64,000 bases of DNA from an uncultured Anaerolineae bacterium (GTDB lineage Bacteria > Chloroflexota > Anaerolineae > Anaerolineales > Villigracilaceae), in NCBI GenBank assembly GCA_903822545.1, contig CAIJPN010000075.1, positions 1 to 64,000 on the forward strand, written 5' to 3'. The position numbers and the translations under genes were made by a program. The notes beneath the pieces are model-generated. The model was not told the origin of the DNA. It was given only the letters and a program-made list of their open reading frames with translations, and made no database searches. Shown here piece by piece: positions 49,431-58,291 of the stretch (positions are counted from its first letter, which is position 1; each line of letters begins with the position of its first letter).

Positions 49431-50075
49431 ATGCCGCTTATCCTGCTGATCCGCCACGGAGAAAATGAATACGTTAAAACCGGAAAACTGGCCGGGCACA
49501 TTCCCGGCGTTCACCTGAACGAGCGCGGGCAAAAACAGGCCGCCGAGCTGGCCGAAGCCCTGGCCAATGCGCCCATCAAAGCCATTTACTGCTCCCCGCT
49601 GGAGCGCGCGCAAGAAACCGCCGCGCCGCTGGCTGCCAGGCTGGGGCTGGAGATCCAAACCCGCGCCGGCCTGCTCGAAACCAACATTGGCGATTGGGCC
49701 GGACTGGAGCTCAAGGTGCTGGGCAAACTGCCAGAATGGAAAACGGTCCAGGGCGCGCCGTCACGCTTCCGGTTCCCAAACGGTGAATCTTTTGCCGAGT
49801 GCCAGATACGGGTGGCAAACGAAATCGAAGCGATTGCCAAACTCCATAAAGCGGATGAAGTTATCGCCCTGGTATCACACGCCGACCCCATCCGCCTGGT
49901 GACTGCTTATTATCTTGGGATGTCGCTGGATCACTTCCAGCGCCTGGCCTGTGATACCGCTTCGGTAACGATGCTGGCGCTGGCAGATACGGGCGCATTC
50001 CTGCACAAGCTCAACCAGCGCCCACCCTTCAATTTCCCCACCCCCGAGAAGAAAAAAGCCAAAGCGAAGAAATAA
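49431..50075 (+). CDS. Histidine phosphatase (phosphoglycerate mutase-like)
   Basis: The 214-residue protein has LLIRHGENEY with the phospho-His, a YCSPLERAQETA motif, the acid residue in LLETNIGDWAGLEL and the second His in ALVSHADPIR. This is the branch 1 histidine phosphatase fold; in this size class it includes alpha-ribazole phosphatase-like and other metabolite phosphatases. Substrate is unknown. The tail is Lys-rich. The start MPLILLIRHG has GAGGA upstream; a longer frame lacks this. Confidence 0.88.
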   Translation: MPLILLIRHGENEYVKTGKLAGHIPGVHLNERGQKQAAELAEALANAPIKAIYCSPLERAQETAAPLAARLGLEIQTRAGLLETNIGDWAGLELKVLGKLPEWKTVQGAPSRFRFPNGESFAECQIRVANEIEAIAKLHKADEVIALVSHADPIRLVTAYYLGMSLDHFQRLACDTASVTMLALADTGAFLHKLNQRPPFNFPTPEKKKAKAKK

Positions 50076-50118
50076 AGGCGAATACCCGGCTATCCCTCCA
50101 CAAAGATGGTTTGGGAAT

Positions 50119-50556
50119 TTAAGCTTTTGGCGCTGATCCCAGCACATCAAAGCGCACAAACACGCGGTTCTTGGCTTCGCGCGCCAGGTCTTCGGCCACA
50201 AAAGCGCCATCCTTATTGCCCACGTTAAGATATTTCGCCAGGCGCGGATAGCGGCTGAGATAATCACCCAACCGCACCCGAACTGCCTCCTCATCCAGCA
50301 CCAGTTCGGCAGTGGCGCGCACATCCCGCCCGCGCAGGCGCAAAACAGCTTCCGCGCCATTTTGCAGGTTCCGCCACCACATTCGGTCGCGGCGCGACAG
50401 AACCCACAGCCCCCCGCCAGTTTCATCATAAGACACCGGCAAGGTGATATTCTTGCCAGTTTTGCGCCCGGTGACAGTCACCAACATGGTGCCCTTGCTA
50501 AACAACCCATGCAGCGGTGTGCGCAACAGGAATACCATAAAATCGTTGTAACTCAT
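50119..50556 (-). CDS. DUF385 / deazaflavin-dependent nitroreductase family protein
   Basis: The 145-residue protein reads as the split-barrel family that includes mycobacterial Ddn: LVTVTGRKTGKNITLPVSY, then LWVLSRRDRMWWRNLQNG and RVFVRFDVL at the end. Members use F420 or a related flavin to reduce quinones or other acceptors, though some bind other ligands. No F420 gene is in this window. It is divergent from upp. Confidence 0.78.
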   Translation of the reverse strand: MSYNDFMVFLLRTPLHGLFSKGTMLVTVTGRKTGKNITLPVSYDETGGGLWVLSRRDRMWWRNLQNGAEAVLRLRGRDVRATAELVLDEEAVRVRLGDYLSRYPRLAKYLNVGNKDGAFVAEDLAREAKNRVFVRFDVLGSAPKA

Positions 50557-50718
50557 TTTGCACAGCCTCCATCGAAAAAAGACACGCTCAGACCATTTTA
50601 CTCAAAAACCAGGCAAATCTTGGCCCCTGGTTTCCTGGTGATCCCGATATTTTGAACTTAAGAAATCCACGGGCATTCCTTGGGGATATAATAAAGCAAC
50701 CTATTTCGAGGAGAATGT

Positions 50719-51345
50719 ATGTCCAACGTCTACGAGTCAAAACACCCCCTCATCCTGCACAAACTTTCGCGGCTGCGCAACAAAAACACCGACCCAAAGA
50801 AATTCCGCGAACTGGTGCAAGAAATCGCAGCACTGCTGGCCTACGAAGCCACTGCCGACCTGGCCGTCATGCCACGCGAAATCGAAACACCGCTCACCAC
50901 CATGACCGGCCACGAACTGCAAGAAAAAATCGGCCTGGTGCCCATCCTGCGCGCCGGGCTGGGCATGGTTGAAGGCATCTGGGAACTCATGCCCAGCGCC
51001 GAAGTCTGGCACATCGGCCTGTACCGCGACGAACACACCCTGCGCCCGGTGGAATACTACAACAAACTACCCACCGAACCCACCGTCTCCGTCTGCCTGA
51101 TCCTCGACCCCATGCTGGCCACCGGCGGCTCAGCCACCGCCACCGTCGAAGTGCTCAAACGCTGGGGGGTCAAAAAAATCAAATTTGTTGGGCTAATCGG
51201 CGCGCCCGAGGGCATCGCCAAAATGCAAAAAGAACACCCCGACGTGCCCATCTACCTGGCCGCCATCGACCACCATCTCAACGAAAAAGGCTACATCGTC
51301 CCCGGCCTTGGGGATGCCGGTGACCGCCAGTTCGGCACCGGATAA
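50719..51345 (+). CDS. upp: Uracil phosphoribosyltransferase
   Basis: The 208-residue salvage enzyme makes UMP from uracil and PRPP. It shows [14 protein letters not shown], the PRPP-binding loop [13 protein letters not shown] and the C-terminal [17 protein letters not shown] uracil site. Length and order are typical. A TATAAT box at 50687-50692 and GAGGAGA precede the start. Confidence 0.96.
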   Translation: MSNVYESKHPLILHKLSRLRNKNTDPKKFRELVQEIAALLAYEATADLAVMPREIETPLTTMTGHELQEKIGLVPILRAGLGMVEGIWELMPSAEVWHIGLYRDEHTLRPVEYYNKLPTEPTVSVCLILDPMLATGGSATATVEVLKRWGVKKIKFVGLIGAPEGIAKMQKEHPDVPIYLAAIDHHLNEKGYIVPGLGDAGDRQFGTG

Positions 51346-51393
51346 AACACCATCAACGGGCGGGGATGCGCCAAAAGCGCCTTCCCGCCCGCT

Positions 51394-51399
51394 TACAAT
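51394..51399 (+). promoter_or_regulatory. Possible -10 box for a leaderless hydrolase mRNA
   Basis: TACAAT ends 10 bp before the ATG, and there is no ribosome site between them. A GC-rich hairpin (51358-51390) just upstream could end upp transcription. Confidence 0.3.
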
Positions 51400-51409
51400 C
51401 ACAGCCAAA

Positions 51410-52234
51410 ATGACCAACCGCCTGCCCTTCCAACCCTACACCGCCCCCGAACACCAACCCTTCTACTTTGCGGGCAGCACCAAAAAAGCCGCCCTGCTCG
51501 TACACGGATTCCCCGGCACCCCGCTCGAAATGCGCGCCACCGCCAAAATCCTGCACGAACTTGGCTACACCGTCCGGGGCATCCTCCTGCCCGGCTTTGG
51601 TATGGAAATCGAAACACTCCCCGAGCGAAAAGCAGCCGACTGGCTCCAGGCAATTACCAACGCCCTGGCAGAACTCCGGCGCGAACATACCGCCCTGCTG
51701 CTGGTGGGCAACTCAATGGGCAGCGCCCTATCCCTGGCAGCTGCCGCCCAAAACCCACCCGACAAACTGATCCTGTATTCCCCCTTCTGGCGCATCCCCG
51801 GAATTTTGTGGGCCGCCCTGCCGCTGATCCAAAAAATCCTGCCAGAGATCAAACCCCTCAAAATCCTGCGCCCCGACTACCAGAATCCCCAATTCCGCCA
51901 GGGCCTGACCGAATTCCTGCCCGGCACCGACATCGACTCCCCCCAAATCCGCGCCGCTGTAGAAGATTTCGCCATCCCCATCAGCCTGTTTGGTGAAATC
52001 CGCCAGGCCGGGCAAATGGGCTACCGCGCCATCCCACAACAAAAAGCCCCCACACTCATCATGCAGGGGCTAAAAGATGATCTTGTCCGCCCGGCGCTCA
52101 CCCGCCAGATCGTCAAACGCTTCACAGTACCAATCAACTACGTTGAATTTCCTCAAGGCGCGCACAATCTCTACGACCCCAACGAACCGTCCTGGGCACA
52201 GATCGAGCAAACCATCCGCGAATTTATCACCTAA
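51410..52234 (+). CDS. Alpha/beta hydrolase (carboxylesterase / lipase-like)
   Basis: The 274-residue protein has an oxyanion-site HGFPGTP near residue 30, the nucleophile elbow GNSMGSALS, an Asp in GLKDDLVRP and the His in PQGAHNLYD, giving a full Ser-Asp-His triad. It resembles monoacylglycerol lipase and carboxylesterase EstA-type enzymes. Substrate is unknown. The start MTNRLPFQPY was chosen because the longer frame from 51308 overlaps upp with no conserved sequence. Its stop overlaps the convergent mazG stop by 4 bp. Confidence 0.86.
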   Translation: MTNRLPFQPYTAPEHQPFYFAGSTKKAALLVHGFPGTPLEMRATAKILHELGYTVRGILLPGFGMEIETLPERKAADWLQAITNALAELRREHTALLLVGNSMGSALSLAAAAQNPPDKLILYSPFWRIPGILWAALPLIQKILPEIKPLKILRPDYQNPQFRQGLTEFLPGTDIDSPQIRAAVEDFAIPISLFGEIRQAGQMGYRAIPQQKAPTLIMQGLKDDLVRPALTRQIVKRFTVPINYVEFPQGAHNLYDPNEPSWAQIEQTIREFIT

Positions 52235-53328
52235 AGACCCGGAGATTTCTTGGCCTCGTTCCAGAGAGCATCCAACTCTTCAATACTCATCGCCTTCATC
52301 GAGCGGTTCATCCCACGGGCGCGTTTTTCCACAAAAGCAAAACGCAGCTTAAACTTCAGGCTGGCCGCGCGCAAAGCAGCTTCAGAATCCACCTTTTTCC
52401 AGCGCGCAAGATTGACCAGCGCAAAAAACAAATCGCCCAATTCATCTGAAAACTCCTCGGGAGATTGGCTCTGACGGACTTCTTCGATCTCCTCGCGGAC
52501 TTTTTCCAACACCCCGTCAATTTCCGGCCAATCAAACCCCACCCGCGCAGCACGATCCTGGAACTCCTGGGCCTGGCTCAAGGCGGGCAGTGCCGCTGGC
52601 AGTCCATCTAAAAGACCTTTTTCTTCTTTCCCGGCCTTTTCACGCTCCCCGGCTTTGATCTTCTCCCAATTGGAGAGCACATCCCCCACCCCCTCCACCG
52701 CCACTTCACCAAAAACATGCGGGTGGCGCCGAATAATTTTGTCATAAATACCCTTAAGCACGTGCGTCATGGTAAAACCGCCATACTCACTGCCAATTTG
52801 GGCATTCAGCACAATTTGCAACAGCAAATCACCAAATTCTTCACTCATTTTGGCAGCGTCCTGCTCATCCATAGCCGAGATGGTTTCGTAAGTTTCTTCC
52901 AACAGGTGTTTGCGCAGGGTCAGGTGAGTCTGTTCCTTATCCCATGGGCAGCCATCTGGCGCGCGCAGGTGCGCGATGATCTCCTGGAAGGCCTCAAAAG
53001 ATGTGCCCGCCGCCTGCGCCGGAAGATAAAGCGCCGTCCAGCCTTCGCCAGACATGCCTGCCAGCGTGGAATCGGCTACCTGAGCTGAATCCGCTGAAAG
53101 GCGCACCAACTTCACGGGGTGAGTGGCCGGGTAAACGGCCAGCAGCACCCGGCGGGCCATTTCCAGCCGGGCTTCTGTTTCGATAACGGCCAGCACAGCC
53201 GGGGTTTCTGGCGAGAAGGCGGGTACATGCCTGGAGGTCAGTTCATCCACATCTAACAGGGTCAGGCTGGGGGTGGTTTCCATCCCCAAGGCTTTGCAGC
53301 ATTCAAGGAATAGGATCAGGGAAGGCAT
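52231..53328 (-). CDS. mazG: MazG nucleoside triphosphate pyrophosphohydrolase with partial methylase-like N-terminus
   Basis: The 365-residue protein has two MazG-type helical regions: the first with APDGCPWDKEQTHLTLRKHLLEETYE and EEFGDLLLQIVLNAQI, the second with VREEIEEVRQ and DELGDLFFALVNLARW. It splits noncanonical NTPs to NMP and PPi. The first 105 or so residues resemble only the C-terminal half of the tetrapyrrole-methylase domain of YabN/MazG fusions (LTLLDVDEL, then RRVLLAVYPATHPVKLVRL). The catalytic half is absent. GGAG lies 6 nt before the start. A palindromic repeat lies only 20 bp upstream. Confidence 0.88.
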   Translation of the reverse strand: MPSLILFLECCKALGMETTPSLTLLDVDELTSRHVPAFSPETPAVLAVIETEARLEMARRVLLAVYPATHPVKLVRLSADSAQVADSTLAGMSGEGWTALYLPAQAAGTSFEAFQEIIAHLRAPDGCPWDKEQTHLTLRKHLLEETYETISAMDEQDAAKMSEEFGDLLLQIVLNAQIGSEYGGFTMTHVLKGIYDKIIRRHPHVFGEVAVEGVGDVLSNWEKIKAGEREKAGKEEKGLLDGLPAALPALSQAQEFQDRAARVGFDWPEIDGVLEKVREEIEEVRQSQSPEEFSDELGDLFFALVNLARWKKVDSEAALRAASLKFKLRFAFVEKRARGMNRSMKAMSIEELDALWNEAKKSPGL

Positions 53329-53348
53329 AAAAGCTCCAAAAGTATGTG

Positions 53349-53428
53349 CCCTCATCCCTGGCCCTTCTCCCGGTGGGAGAAGGGAATTGTCCCCCCTCTC
53401 CCGAAGGGAGAGGGGCCAGGGGTGAGGG
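53349..53428. repeat. CCCTCATCCCTGGCC...GGCCAGGGGTGAGGG palindromic repeat
   Basis: This 80-bp copy has well-paired ends, CCCTCATCCCTGGCCC with GGGCCAGGGGTGAGGG-like sequence, and two inner hairpins. It is the same block as in 1-147. It lies between the mazG start and the rpsI terminator. Confidence 0.75.
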
Positions 53429-53430
53429 TT

Positions 53431-53479
53431 AAACAAATACTGCGTAATCGCAAAGGCGGGCCTTCTCGATTACGCAGTA
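53431..53479 (-). terminator. Terminator of the ribosomal-protein operon (after rpsI)
   Basis: A 13-bp perfect stem, TACTGCGTAATCG (53438-53450) with CGATTACGCAGTA (53467-53479), is followed on the minus strand by TATTTGTTT. It lies 26 bp past the rpsI stop. Confidence 0.85.
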
Positions 53480-53505
53480 GGGCAGTGCGGCCAGGCCGCA
53501 GCGAA

Positions 53506-53901
53506 TTAACGCTTGGTGTAAGTCGGGGCCTTGCGGGCGCGCTTGAGGCCTGGTTTCTTGCGTTCCTTGATGCGGGCATCGCGGGTCAGGAAACCACCTT
53601 TGCGCATGGCAGAGGTCCAATCGATGTTCATTTTGACGATGGCACGCGCCAGGCCAAGTTGGACGGAGTCCGTCTGGCCGGTAACGCCGCCGCCATTGAC
53701 AGTGACGGTGATGTCATAAGTAGCGCGATCATGCCCGATTGTGGCGAGCGGAGCCAGGATGGCCTGCATATCGCCTTCGCGGGTGAAATAATCAGCAGCT
53801 TCTTTGTTGTTGACGATAAACTTACCAGAGCCGCTCATCAAACGCACGCGAGCGGTGCTCTCTTTGCGGCGACCAATGCCTTCATAATACTGGACAGACA
53901 T
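53506..53901 (-). CDS. rpsI: 30S ribosomal protein S9
   Basis: The 131-residue protein starts with YYEGIGRRKESTARVRL and ends in the S9 tail (RDARIKERKKPGLKRARKAPTYTKR), whose basic end reaches the P site of the ribosome. Last gene of the cluster, 14 bp after rplM. Confidence 0.97.
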   Translation of the reverse strand: MSVQYYEGIGRRKESTARVRLMSGSGKFIVNNKEAADYFTREGDMQAILAPLATIGHDRATYDITVTVNGGGVTGQTDSVQLGLARAIVKMNIDWTSAMRKGGFLTRDARIKERKKPGLKRARKAPTYTKR

Positions 53902-53915
53902 GTTTGCTTGCTCCT

Positions 53916-54335
53916 TTACTTCTCAACCTGAGCGCCGTGCGGGTGTTCGGCGCCGCCATAAACTTTCAGGCGCTTGATGACCTGGCGACTCATTTTGTTC
54001 TTGGGCAGCATGCCCCACACAGCCGCGCGGATGACACGGTCAGGGTGATTTTTGAGCTGGTCGCGCAATGAGACCGATTTCAAGCCACCGGGGTAATGCG
54101 AATGTTGGTGATACATCTTCTCGGTCATCTTATCACTGGTGACAGTGATATAAGATGCGTTGATGACGACGACATAATCGCCCATCGGCACGCCGGGGGT
54201 AAAGGTCGGTTTGTGTTTGCCCAGGAGAAGCGCGGCGATCTGGGTGGTCAGGCGGCCCAGGGTTTGGCCTGCGGCATCCACGACAACCCAATCGTTTTCA
54301 ATTTCGTGGGCCTTCGGGTAGTACGATTTATACAC
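53916..54335 (-). CDS. rplM: 50S ribosomal protein L13
   Basis: The 139-residue protein has WVVVDAAGQTLGRLTTQIA near the N-terminus, and MYHQHSHYPGGLKS and WGMLPKNKMSRQVIKRLKVYGG further on, all standard L13 motifs. It binds 23S rRNA early in 50S assembly. It lies 14 bp past truA and is paired with rpsI as in most bacteria. Confidence 0.97.
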   Translation of the reverse strand: MYKSYYPKAHEIENDWVVVDAAGQTLGRLTTQIAALLLGKHKPTFTPGVPMGDYVVVINASYITVTSDKMTEKMYHQHSHYPGGLKSVSLRDQLKNHPDRVIRAAVWGMLPKNKMSRQVIKRLKVYGGAEHPHGAQVEK

Positions 54336-54349
54336 GGTTTTTTCTCCAC

Positions 54350-55114
54350 TTACGAACTTGAATTTTTTTCCAGATCATCAGGATAAGTCACCTCGACAAG
54401 TGTCAGACCGTGCGCCGGGGCGATTCCGCCCGGCAGGACCCGGGGCCTGTCTTCAAACGCATCAGAAATTACCTGCGCTGTGAGTTTTCCCTGCGCGATG
54501 AGCACCTGGGTGTGAACCAGCTTCCGCACCATGCGGTACAAGAAAGCTTCTGCCCGGACTTCGTACAGCCACTCATCGCCATCTCCCCGCCACTCCGATT
54601 TCATGACGGTTCTGATTGTGCTACCGCCAGGCCGGGGGGCCTTCCCAAAAGCGGCAAAATCATGCCTGCCAGGCAGCAGGCTGGCGGCGTTGTGCAGCGA
54701 AACAGCGTCCACGGGAGGCCAAACCCGCCAGGCATAACGTTCCCTCAGTGGGTCGCGTATTGGCTGGCAGAACAGGCGGTAGCAGTAACGGCGCGAGGTG
54801 GCATCAAAGCGCGGGTGAAAATCACTTTTCACGGCGCAGATGTTGTTCACGGCCATATCCGCTGACAGGTTGGCGTTAAGCGCTTTGAGCAGTTCATCGG
54901 TTGGATGATTCCACTCAAGGTCAAAGGCGGCACACTGCCCGGAGGCGTGTACGCCGCTATCAGTGCGTCCGGCCATCAAAACCGAGTTGCCCTGCCATCC
55001 CAACTTGCGCAGCGCATTTTCAAGTTCGCTTTGCGCAGTACGGGAATTCGCCTGTCGCTGGCTCCCGGCAAAAGCGGTGCCATCGTAAGCAATAATGATC
55101 TGGTAACGTTCCAT
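54350..55114 (-). CDS. truA: tRNA pseudouridine(38-40) synthase TruA
   Basis: The 254-residue enzyme has IAYDGTAFAGSQRQ near the start and the catalytic AGRTDSGVHASGQ (Asp in RTDSGVH), with FLYRMVRKLV near the end. It modifies uridines 38-40 in tRNA anticodon arms. Inserted between rplQ and rplM, a common order. Confidence 0.95.
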   Translation of the reverse strand: MERYQIIIAYDGTAFAGSQRQANSRTAQSELENALRKLGWQGNSVLMAGRTDSGVHASGQCAAFDLEWNHPTDELLKALNANLSADMAVNNICAVKSDFHPRFDATSRRYCYRLFCQPIRDPLRERYAWRVWPPVDAVSLHNAASLLPGRHDFAAFGKAPRPGGSTIRTVMKSEWRGDGDEWLYEVRAEAFLYRMVRKLVHTQVLIAQGKLTAQVISDAFEDRPRVLPGGIAPAHGLTLVEVTYPDDLEKNSSS

Positions 55115-55166
55115 CTTACGAGATTAGAGAAGCCCGGGTTGTTCCTGAGCTTCTCTTTTCTCAAAA

Positions 55167-55547
55167 CTACTCTTCAACGAGTTCGAGCATCACCATCTCG
55201 GCAGCATCACCCTGGCGGGGGCCAAGTTTCAGCATGCGAGTGTAACCGCCGGGGCGAGTGGCAAAGCGCGGGGCGATATCATCAAAAAGTTTTTTGACGG
55301 TTTCATTCCCGCCACCGAGCTTGGCCGCCACCAGGCGACGGGCATGCACCTTGGCCGATTCTTCTGCGTTGGCAGAGCGACGGGCAATAGTGATCATGCG
55401 TTCAGCATCCCCGCGAATGGCTTCCGCCTTGGCACGGGTGGTGGTGATGTGGTTGTACGTAAACAATTGTTTGATCAGATTACGGCGCAGGGCGATACGC
55501 GCGCCCGATGAACGCCCAAGTTTGTATCCTGCTACCTGGTGTCGCAT
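55167..55547 (-). CDS. rplQ: 50S ribosomal protein L17
   Basis: The 126-residue protein has LGRSSGARIALRRNLIKQLF near the N-terminus, TTRAKAEAIRGDAERMITIAR, and an FATRPGGYTRMLKLGPRQGDAAEMVMLELV end. It lines the polypeptide exit tunnel. It starts 2 bp after rpoA. Confidence 0.97.
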   Translation of the reverse strand: MRHQVAGYKLGRSSGARIALRRNLIKQLFTYNHITTTRAKAEAIRGDAERMITIARRSANAEESAKVHARRLVAAKLGGGNETVKKLFDDIAPRFATRPGGYTRMLKLGPRQGDAAEMVMLELVEE

Positions 55548-55549
55548 TT

Positions 55550-56521
55550 CTAATTCTCCACGTTGTTCTTATCTTCGCGTAAAAAGCCTTTTTCCTGCAT
55601 TTTCTGACGCAGTTCGTCCAGGCTTTTCTCGCCGAAATTGCGAATAGACATGACGGCCTGTTCGCCCTTCTCAAGCAGTTCAAGCACATCACCGACAGTG
55701 GTAATACCAGTGCGCTTCAAGGAGTTGAAAACGCGAACTGACAGGTCGAGCGCTTCGACGGGCGTCTCAGCGATTTCGCTGCTGAGGCGGCTGCCAGAAA
55801 CTTCCTTCTCCATTGTGATGACCAGCGTTTCTTCGCTGATACCAGCGATGAAACGCAGGTGTTCGATCATGAGTTTGGCGGCAGTGCTCAACGCCTTTTC
55901 AGGCGAGATTGTGCCATCCGACCAAATCTCGAGCGTCAACTTGTCGTAGTTGGTGCTTTGGCCGACACGGGCATTGTTGACTTCCCAATTGACACGTTTT
56001 ACCGGGCTGTAGATGGCATCCACTGGCAGTTCGCCGATAGGAAGATGCCCGGAGCGGTCGTTGGCAGGGGAATAACCACGCCCGCGTTCGACAGTAAATT
56101 CGATGTCGAGGCGAGTCTTGGGGTTATCAACCGTGAACAAGTAAAGGTCAGGGTTGATAATCTCCACTTCAGACGGTGTAATGATGTCGGCGGCGGTGAC
56201 TACACCTTCGCCACGAACTTCGAGATGCATACGCGTGGTATCAACCCCGCTCAGCTTCAATCGCAACTGCTTGATTTGAAGCATCACCTGGATGACATCT
56301 TCGCGCACGCCGGGGATGTCGCTAAATTCATGTAACACGTCCGAGATGCGAACGGATGTTACAGCAGCGCCATCAAGGGATGAAAGCAGAACACGGCGGA
56401 GAGCATTGCCAAGTGTGGCGCCATAGCCGCGTTCCAGCGGGCTAATTACAAATTTTCCGTAGTTTCGAGCCTCTGCCTCGCGCTCGATTTTCGGCATGAC
56501 CATGTTCGTTAAGCCGGTCAC
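55550..56521 (-). CDS. rpoA: DNA-directed RNA polymerase subunit alpha
   Basis: The 323-residue alpha subunit has the N-terminal dimerisation and assembly domain (FVISPLERGYGATLGNALRRVLLSSLDGAAVT) and a C-terminal HhH domain (LSVRVFNSLKRTGITTVGDVLELLEKG, with NFGEKSLDELRQKM) that binds UP elements and activators. The start codon is GTG with GAGAGGTGA upstream. It lies 62 bp past rpsD. Confidence 0.97.
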   Translation of the reverse strand: MTGLTNMVMPKIEREAEARNYGKFVISPLERGYGATLGNALRRVLLSSLDGAAVTSVRISDVLHEFSDIPGVREDVIQVMLQIKQLRLKLSGVDTTRMHLEVRGEGVVTAADIITPSEVEIINPDLYLFTVDNPKTRLDIEFTVERGRGYSPANDRSGHLPIGELPVDAIYSPVKRVNWEVNNARVGQSTNYDKLTLEIWSDGTISPEKALSTAAKLMIEHLRFIAGISEETLVITMEKEVSGSRLSSEIAETPVEALDLSVRVFNSLKRTGITTVGDVLELLEKGEQAVMSIRNFGEKSLDELRQKMQEKGFLREDKNNVEN

Positions 56522-56583
56522 AATTCACCTCTCTCTTTGTGAGAAAACAGGCGGCAAAACTGCCAAAGGTTGCCGAACGCGCG

Positions 56584-57231
56584 TTACCGTGAGTAGTACT
56601 CGACGATGAGCTGCTCGTTCAAATTGCCATCGATTTCAGGGCGCTCAGGCAAACGCTGAACGGTGCCAGACATATTCTTCAGATCGCGGTTGAGCCACGC
56701 CGGGTAATTGCGAGATTCCGCATCGCCAGCCATATCTTTGAAGTAGGTGGCACTGCGGGAGCCTTCACGCACCTGCACCACATCACCAGGTTCCACCAGC
56801 ATGGATGGAACATCGGTGCGGCGGCCATTGACGGTGAAATGCCCATGGGTTACCAACAGGCGCGCCTGGGCACGGCTGGTTGCATATCCCAACCGGTAAA
56901 TAACATTATCCAGGCGGGATTCAAGGATCTGGAGCAAGTTCAAGCCGGTCAGGCCGCGTCGCTGGAGGGAAACCTCGTAGTAACGGCGGAACTGGCGCTC
57001 AAAGATGCCATAAACGCGGCGAGCGCGTTGCTTGGCGCGGAGTTGACGCGCATAGTCGGATTCACGGCCAGTGGCACTCTTTGAGCGACCACCAGATTTG
57101 CCATGCTGACCGGGCGCAAAGCTGCGCTTCTCAAAAGCGCACTTTGGGGTGAAGCAACGATCACCCTTCAAAAACAATTTTTCACCTTCACGCCGGCATA
57201 ATTTACAAACCGGACCAATATACTTCGCCAT
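56584..57231 (-). CDS. rpsD: 30S ribosomal protein S4
   Basis: The 215-residue protein has an N-terminal four-Cys set (C9, C12, C26, C31) that should bind zinc, an S4 RNA-binding domain ([33 protein letters not shown]) and the C-terminal part. S4 starts 30S assembly and in many bacteria also represses its own operon. Confidence 0.97.
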   Translation of the reverse strand: MAKYIGPVCKLCRREGEKLFLKGDRCFTPKCAFEKRSFAPGQHGKSGGRSKSATGRESDYARQLRAKQRARRVYGIFERQFRRYYEVSLQRRGLTGLNLLQILESRLDNVIYRLGYATSRAQARLLVTHGHFTVNGRRTDVPSMLVEPGDVVQVREGSRSATYFKDMAGDAESRNYPAWLNRDLKNMSGTVQRLPERPEIDGNLNEQLIVEYYSR

Positions 57232-57255
57232 TTGTCTTACCTCTTTTTTAACAAG

Positions 57256-57660
57256 TTACACGCGACGCTTCTTCGGGGGCCGGCAACCATTGTGCGGAAC
57301 CGGGGTGATGTCAGAGATGGTCTTGACTTTTACACCCATCGACTGCACAGCACGGATGGCCGATTCTCGACCGGGGCCAGGGCCTTTAACAATCAAATCA
57401 ACTTCCTGCAACCCCATTTGTTGGGCAGCCTTCACAGCCTGTTCGGCAGCGAGACGAGCCGCAAAAGGAGTGCTCTTGCGGGAACCCTTGAAACCGGCTG
57501 ACCCGGCGCTACCCCAGGCAACAGCATTGCCTGAGGTATCGGTGACGGTGACAATCGTATTATTGAATGAGGCAAAGACATGAATCTGCCCCGAAGATAA
57601 CGTGCGCTTGGCTTTTTTTGCGCCACTGGTGCGGCGTGCCTGACGTACACTTTGTGCCAT
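57256..57660 (-). CDS. rpsK: 30S ribosomal protein S11
   Basis: The 134-residue protein has [27 protein letters not shown] and the C-terminal [20 protein letters not shown], all typical of S11. It sits on the 30S platform and contacts mRNA near the Shine-Dalgarno helix. Confidence 0.98.
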   Translation of the reverse strand: MAQSVRQARRTSGAKKAKRTLSSGQIHVFASFNNTIVTVTDTSGNAVAWGSAGSAGFKGSRKSTPFAARLAAEQAVKAAQQMGLQEVDLIVKGPGPGRESAIRAVQSMGVKVKTISDITPVPHNGCRPPKKRRV

Positions 57661-57681
57661 AACTTATCACCTCTTGCAGAT

Positions 57682-58068
57682 TTACTTCTTCGCGCCACGG
57701 CGACGACCACGTCCAGCCACAGTCTTCTTGGGGCCTTTGCGGGTGCGGGAATTGGTGCGGGTACGCTGTCCATGCACGGGCAGGTTGCGGCGATGACGCA
57801 TTCCACGATAGCAGCCAATTTCGATGAGACGCTTGATGTTGAGCTGTTCTTCGCGACGCAGATCGCCTTCAACAACAAAATGTTTGGTAATATATTCGCG
57901 CAGGGCGGAAACTTCGGCTTCTGTCAAATCCTTGATACGAGTATCAGGATTCACTTTGGTAGCCGCGATAATTTCCTTCGAGCGGGTAGGGCCAATCCCA
58001 TAAAGATAAGACAGGCCAATCTCGACGCGCTTGTTACGAGGGAGGTCAATACCTTCAATACGTGCCAT
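57682..58068 (-). CDS. rpsM: 30S ribosomal protein S13
   Basis: The 128-residue protein begins [26 protein letters not shown] and has the [23 protein letters not shown] tail. It binds the head of the 30S subunit. It starts 5 bp past rpmJ. Confidence 0.98.
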   Translation of the reverse strand: MARIEGIDLPRNKRVEIGLSYLYGIGPTRSKEIIAATKVNPDTRIKDLTEAEVSALREYITKHFVVEGDLRREEQLNIKRLIEIGCYRGMRHRRNLPVHGQRTRTNSRTRKGPKKTVAGRGRRRGAKK

Positions 58069-58073
58069 ATTCT

Positions 58074-58187
58074 TTACCCTTGTCGCTGTTTGTGCTTGGG
58101 GTTATCGCAGATGATATACAATCTGCGGCCGCGCTTCACGACTTTGCATTTAGCGCAGCGTTTTCGGATGGATGGTGATACTTTCAT
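58074..58187 (-). CDS. rpmJ: 50S ribosomal protein L36
   Basis: This 37-residue protein reads [20 protein letters not shown] and then [17 protein letters not shown]. Cys11, Cys14, Cys27 and His32 form the zinc site of the C+ type of L36. AAGGAG lies upstream. It is first in the rpmJ-rplQ run and has its own promoter. Confidence 0.96.
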   Translation of the reverse strand: MKVSPSIRKRCAKCKVVKRGRRLYIICDNPKHKQRQG

Positions 58188-58208
58188 AAATGCCTTTCTC
58201 CTTCAATG

Positions 58209-58233
58209 CGGCAGGCACTTCACCTGCCAGCCG
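58209..58233 (-). promoter_or_regulatory. Leader hairpin before rpmJ
   Basis: GGCAGG pairs with CCTGCC across a 7-nt loop in the short leader of rpmJ-rpsM. It might be a target for autogenous control, but no S4-type pseudoknot is evident. Confidence 0.3.
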
Positions 58234-58241
58234 AAGTTTCG

Positions 58242-58270
58242 ATTATACTCGTTCCTTGTGTTTCCGTCCA
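58242..58270 (-). promoter_or_regulatory. Promoter of the rpmJ-rpsM-rpsK-rpsD-rpoA-rplQ run
   Basis: On the minus strand TGGACG (58265-58270), a 17-bp spacer and a consensus TATAAT (58242-58247) lie in the 104-bp gap after map. This gap is where infA is usually found. Confidence 0.6.
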
Positions 58271-58291
58271 GAATCGGGTTTGTGCTTTAGG

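Noticed and set aside
51308-51409. Upstream extension of the alpha/beta hydrolase
   Set aside because: The extension overlaps the end of upp and codes for low-complexity sequence; the fold begins after the ATG at 51410.
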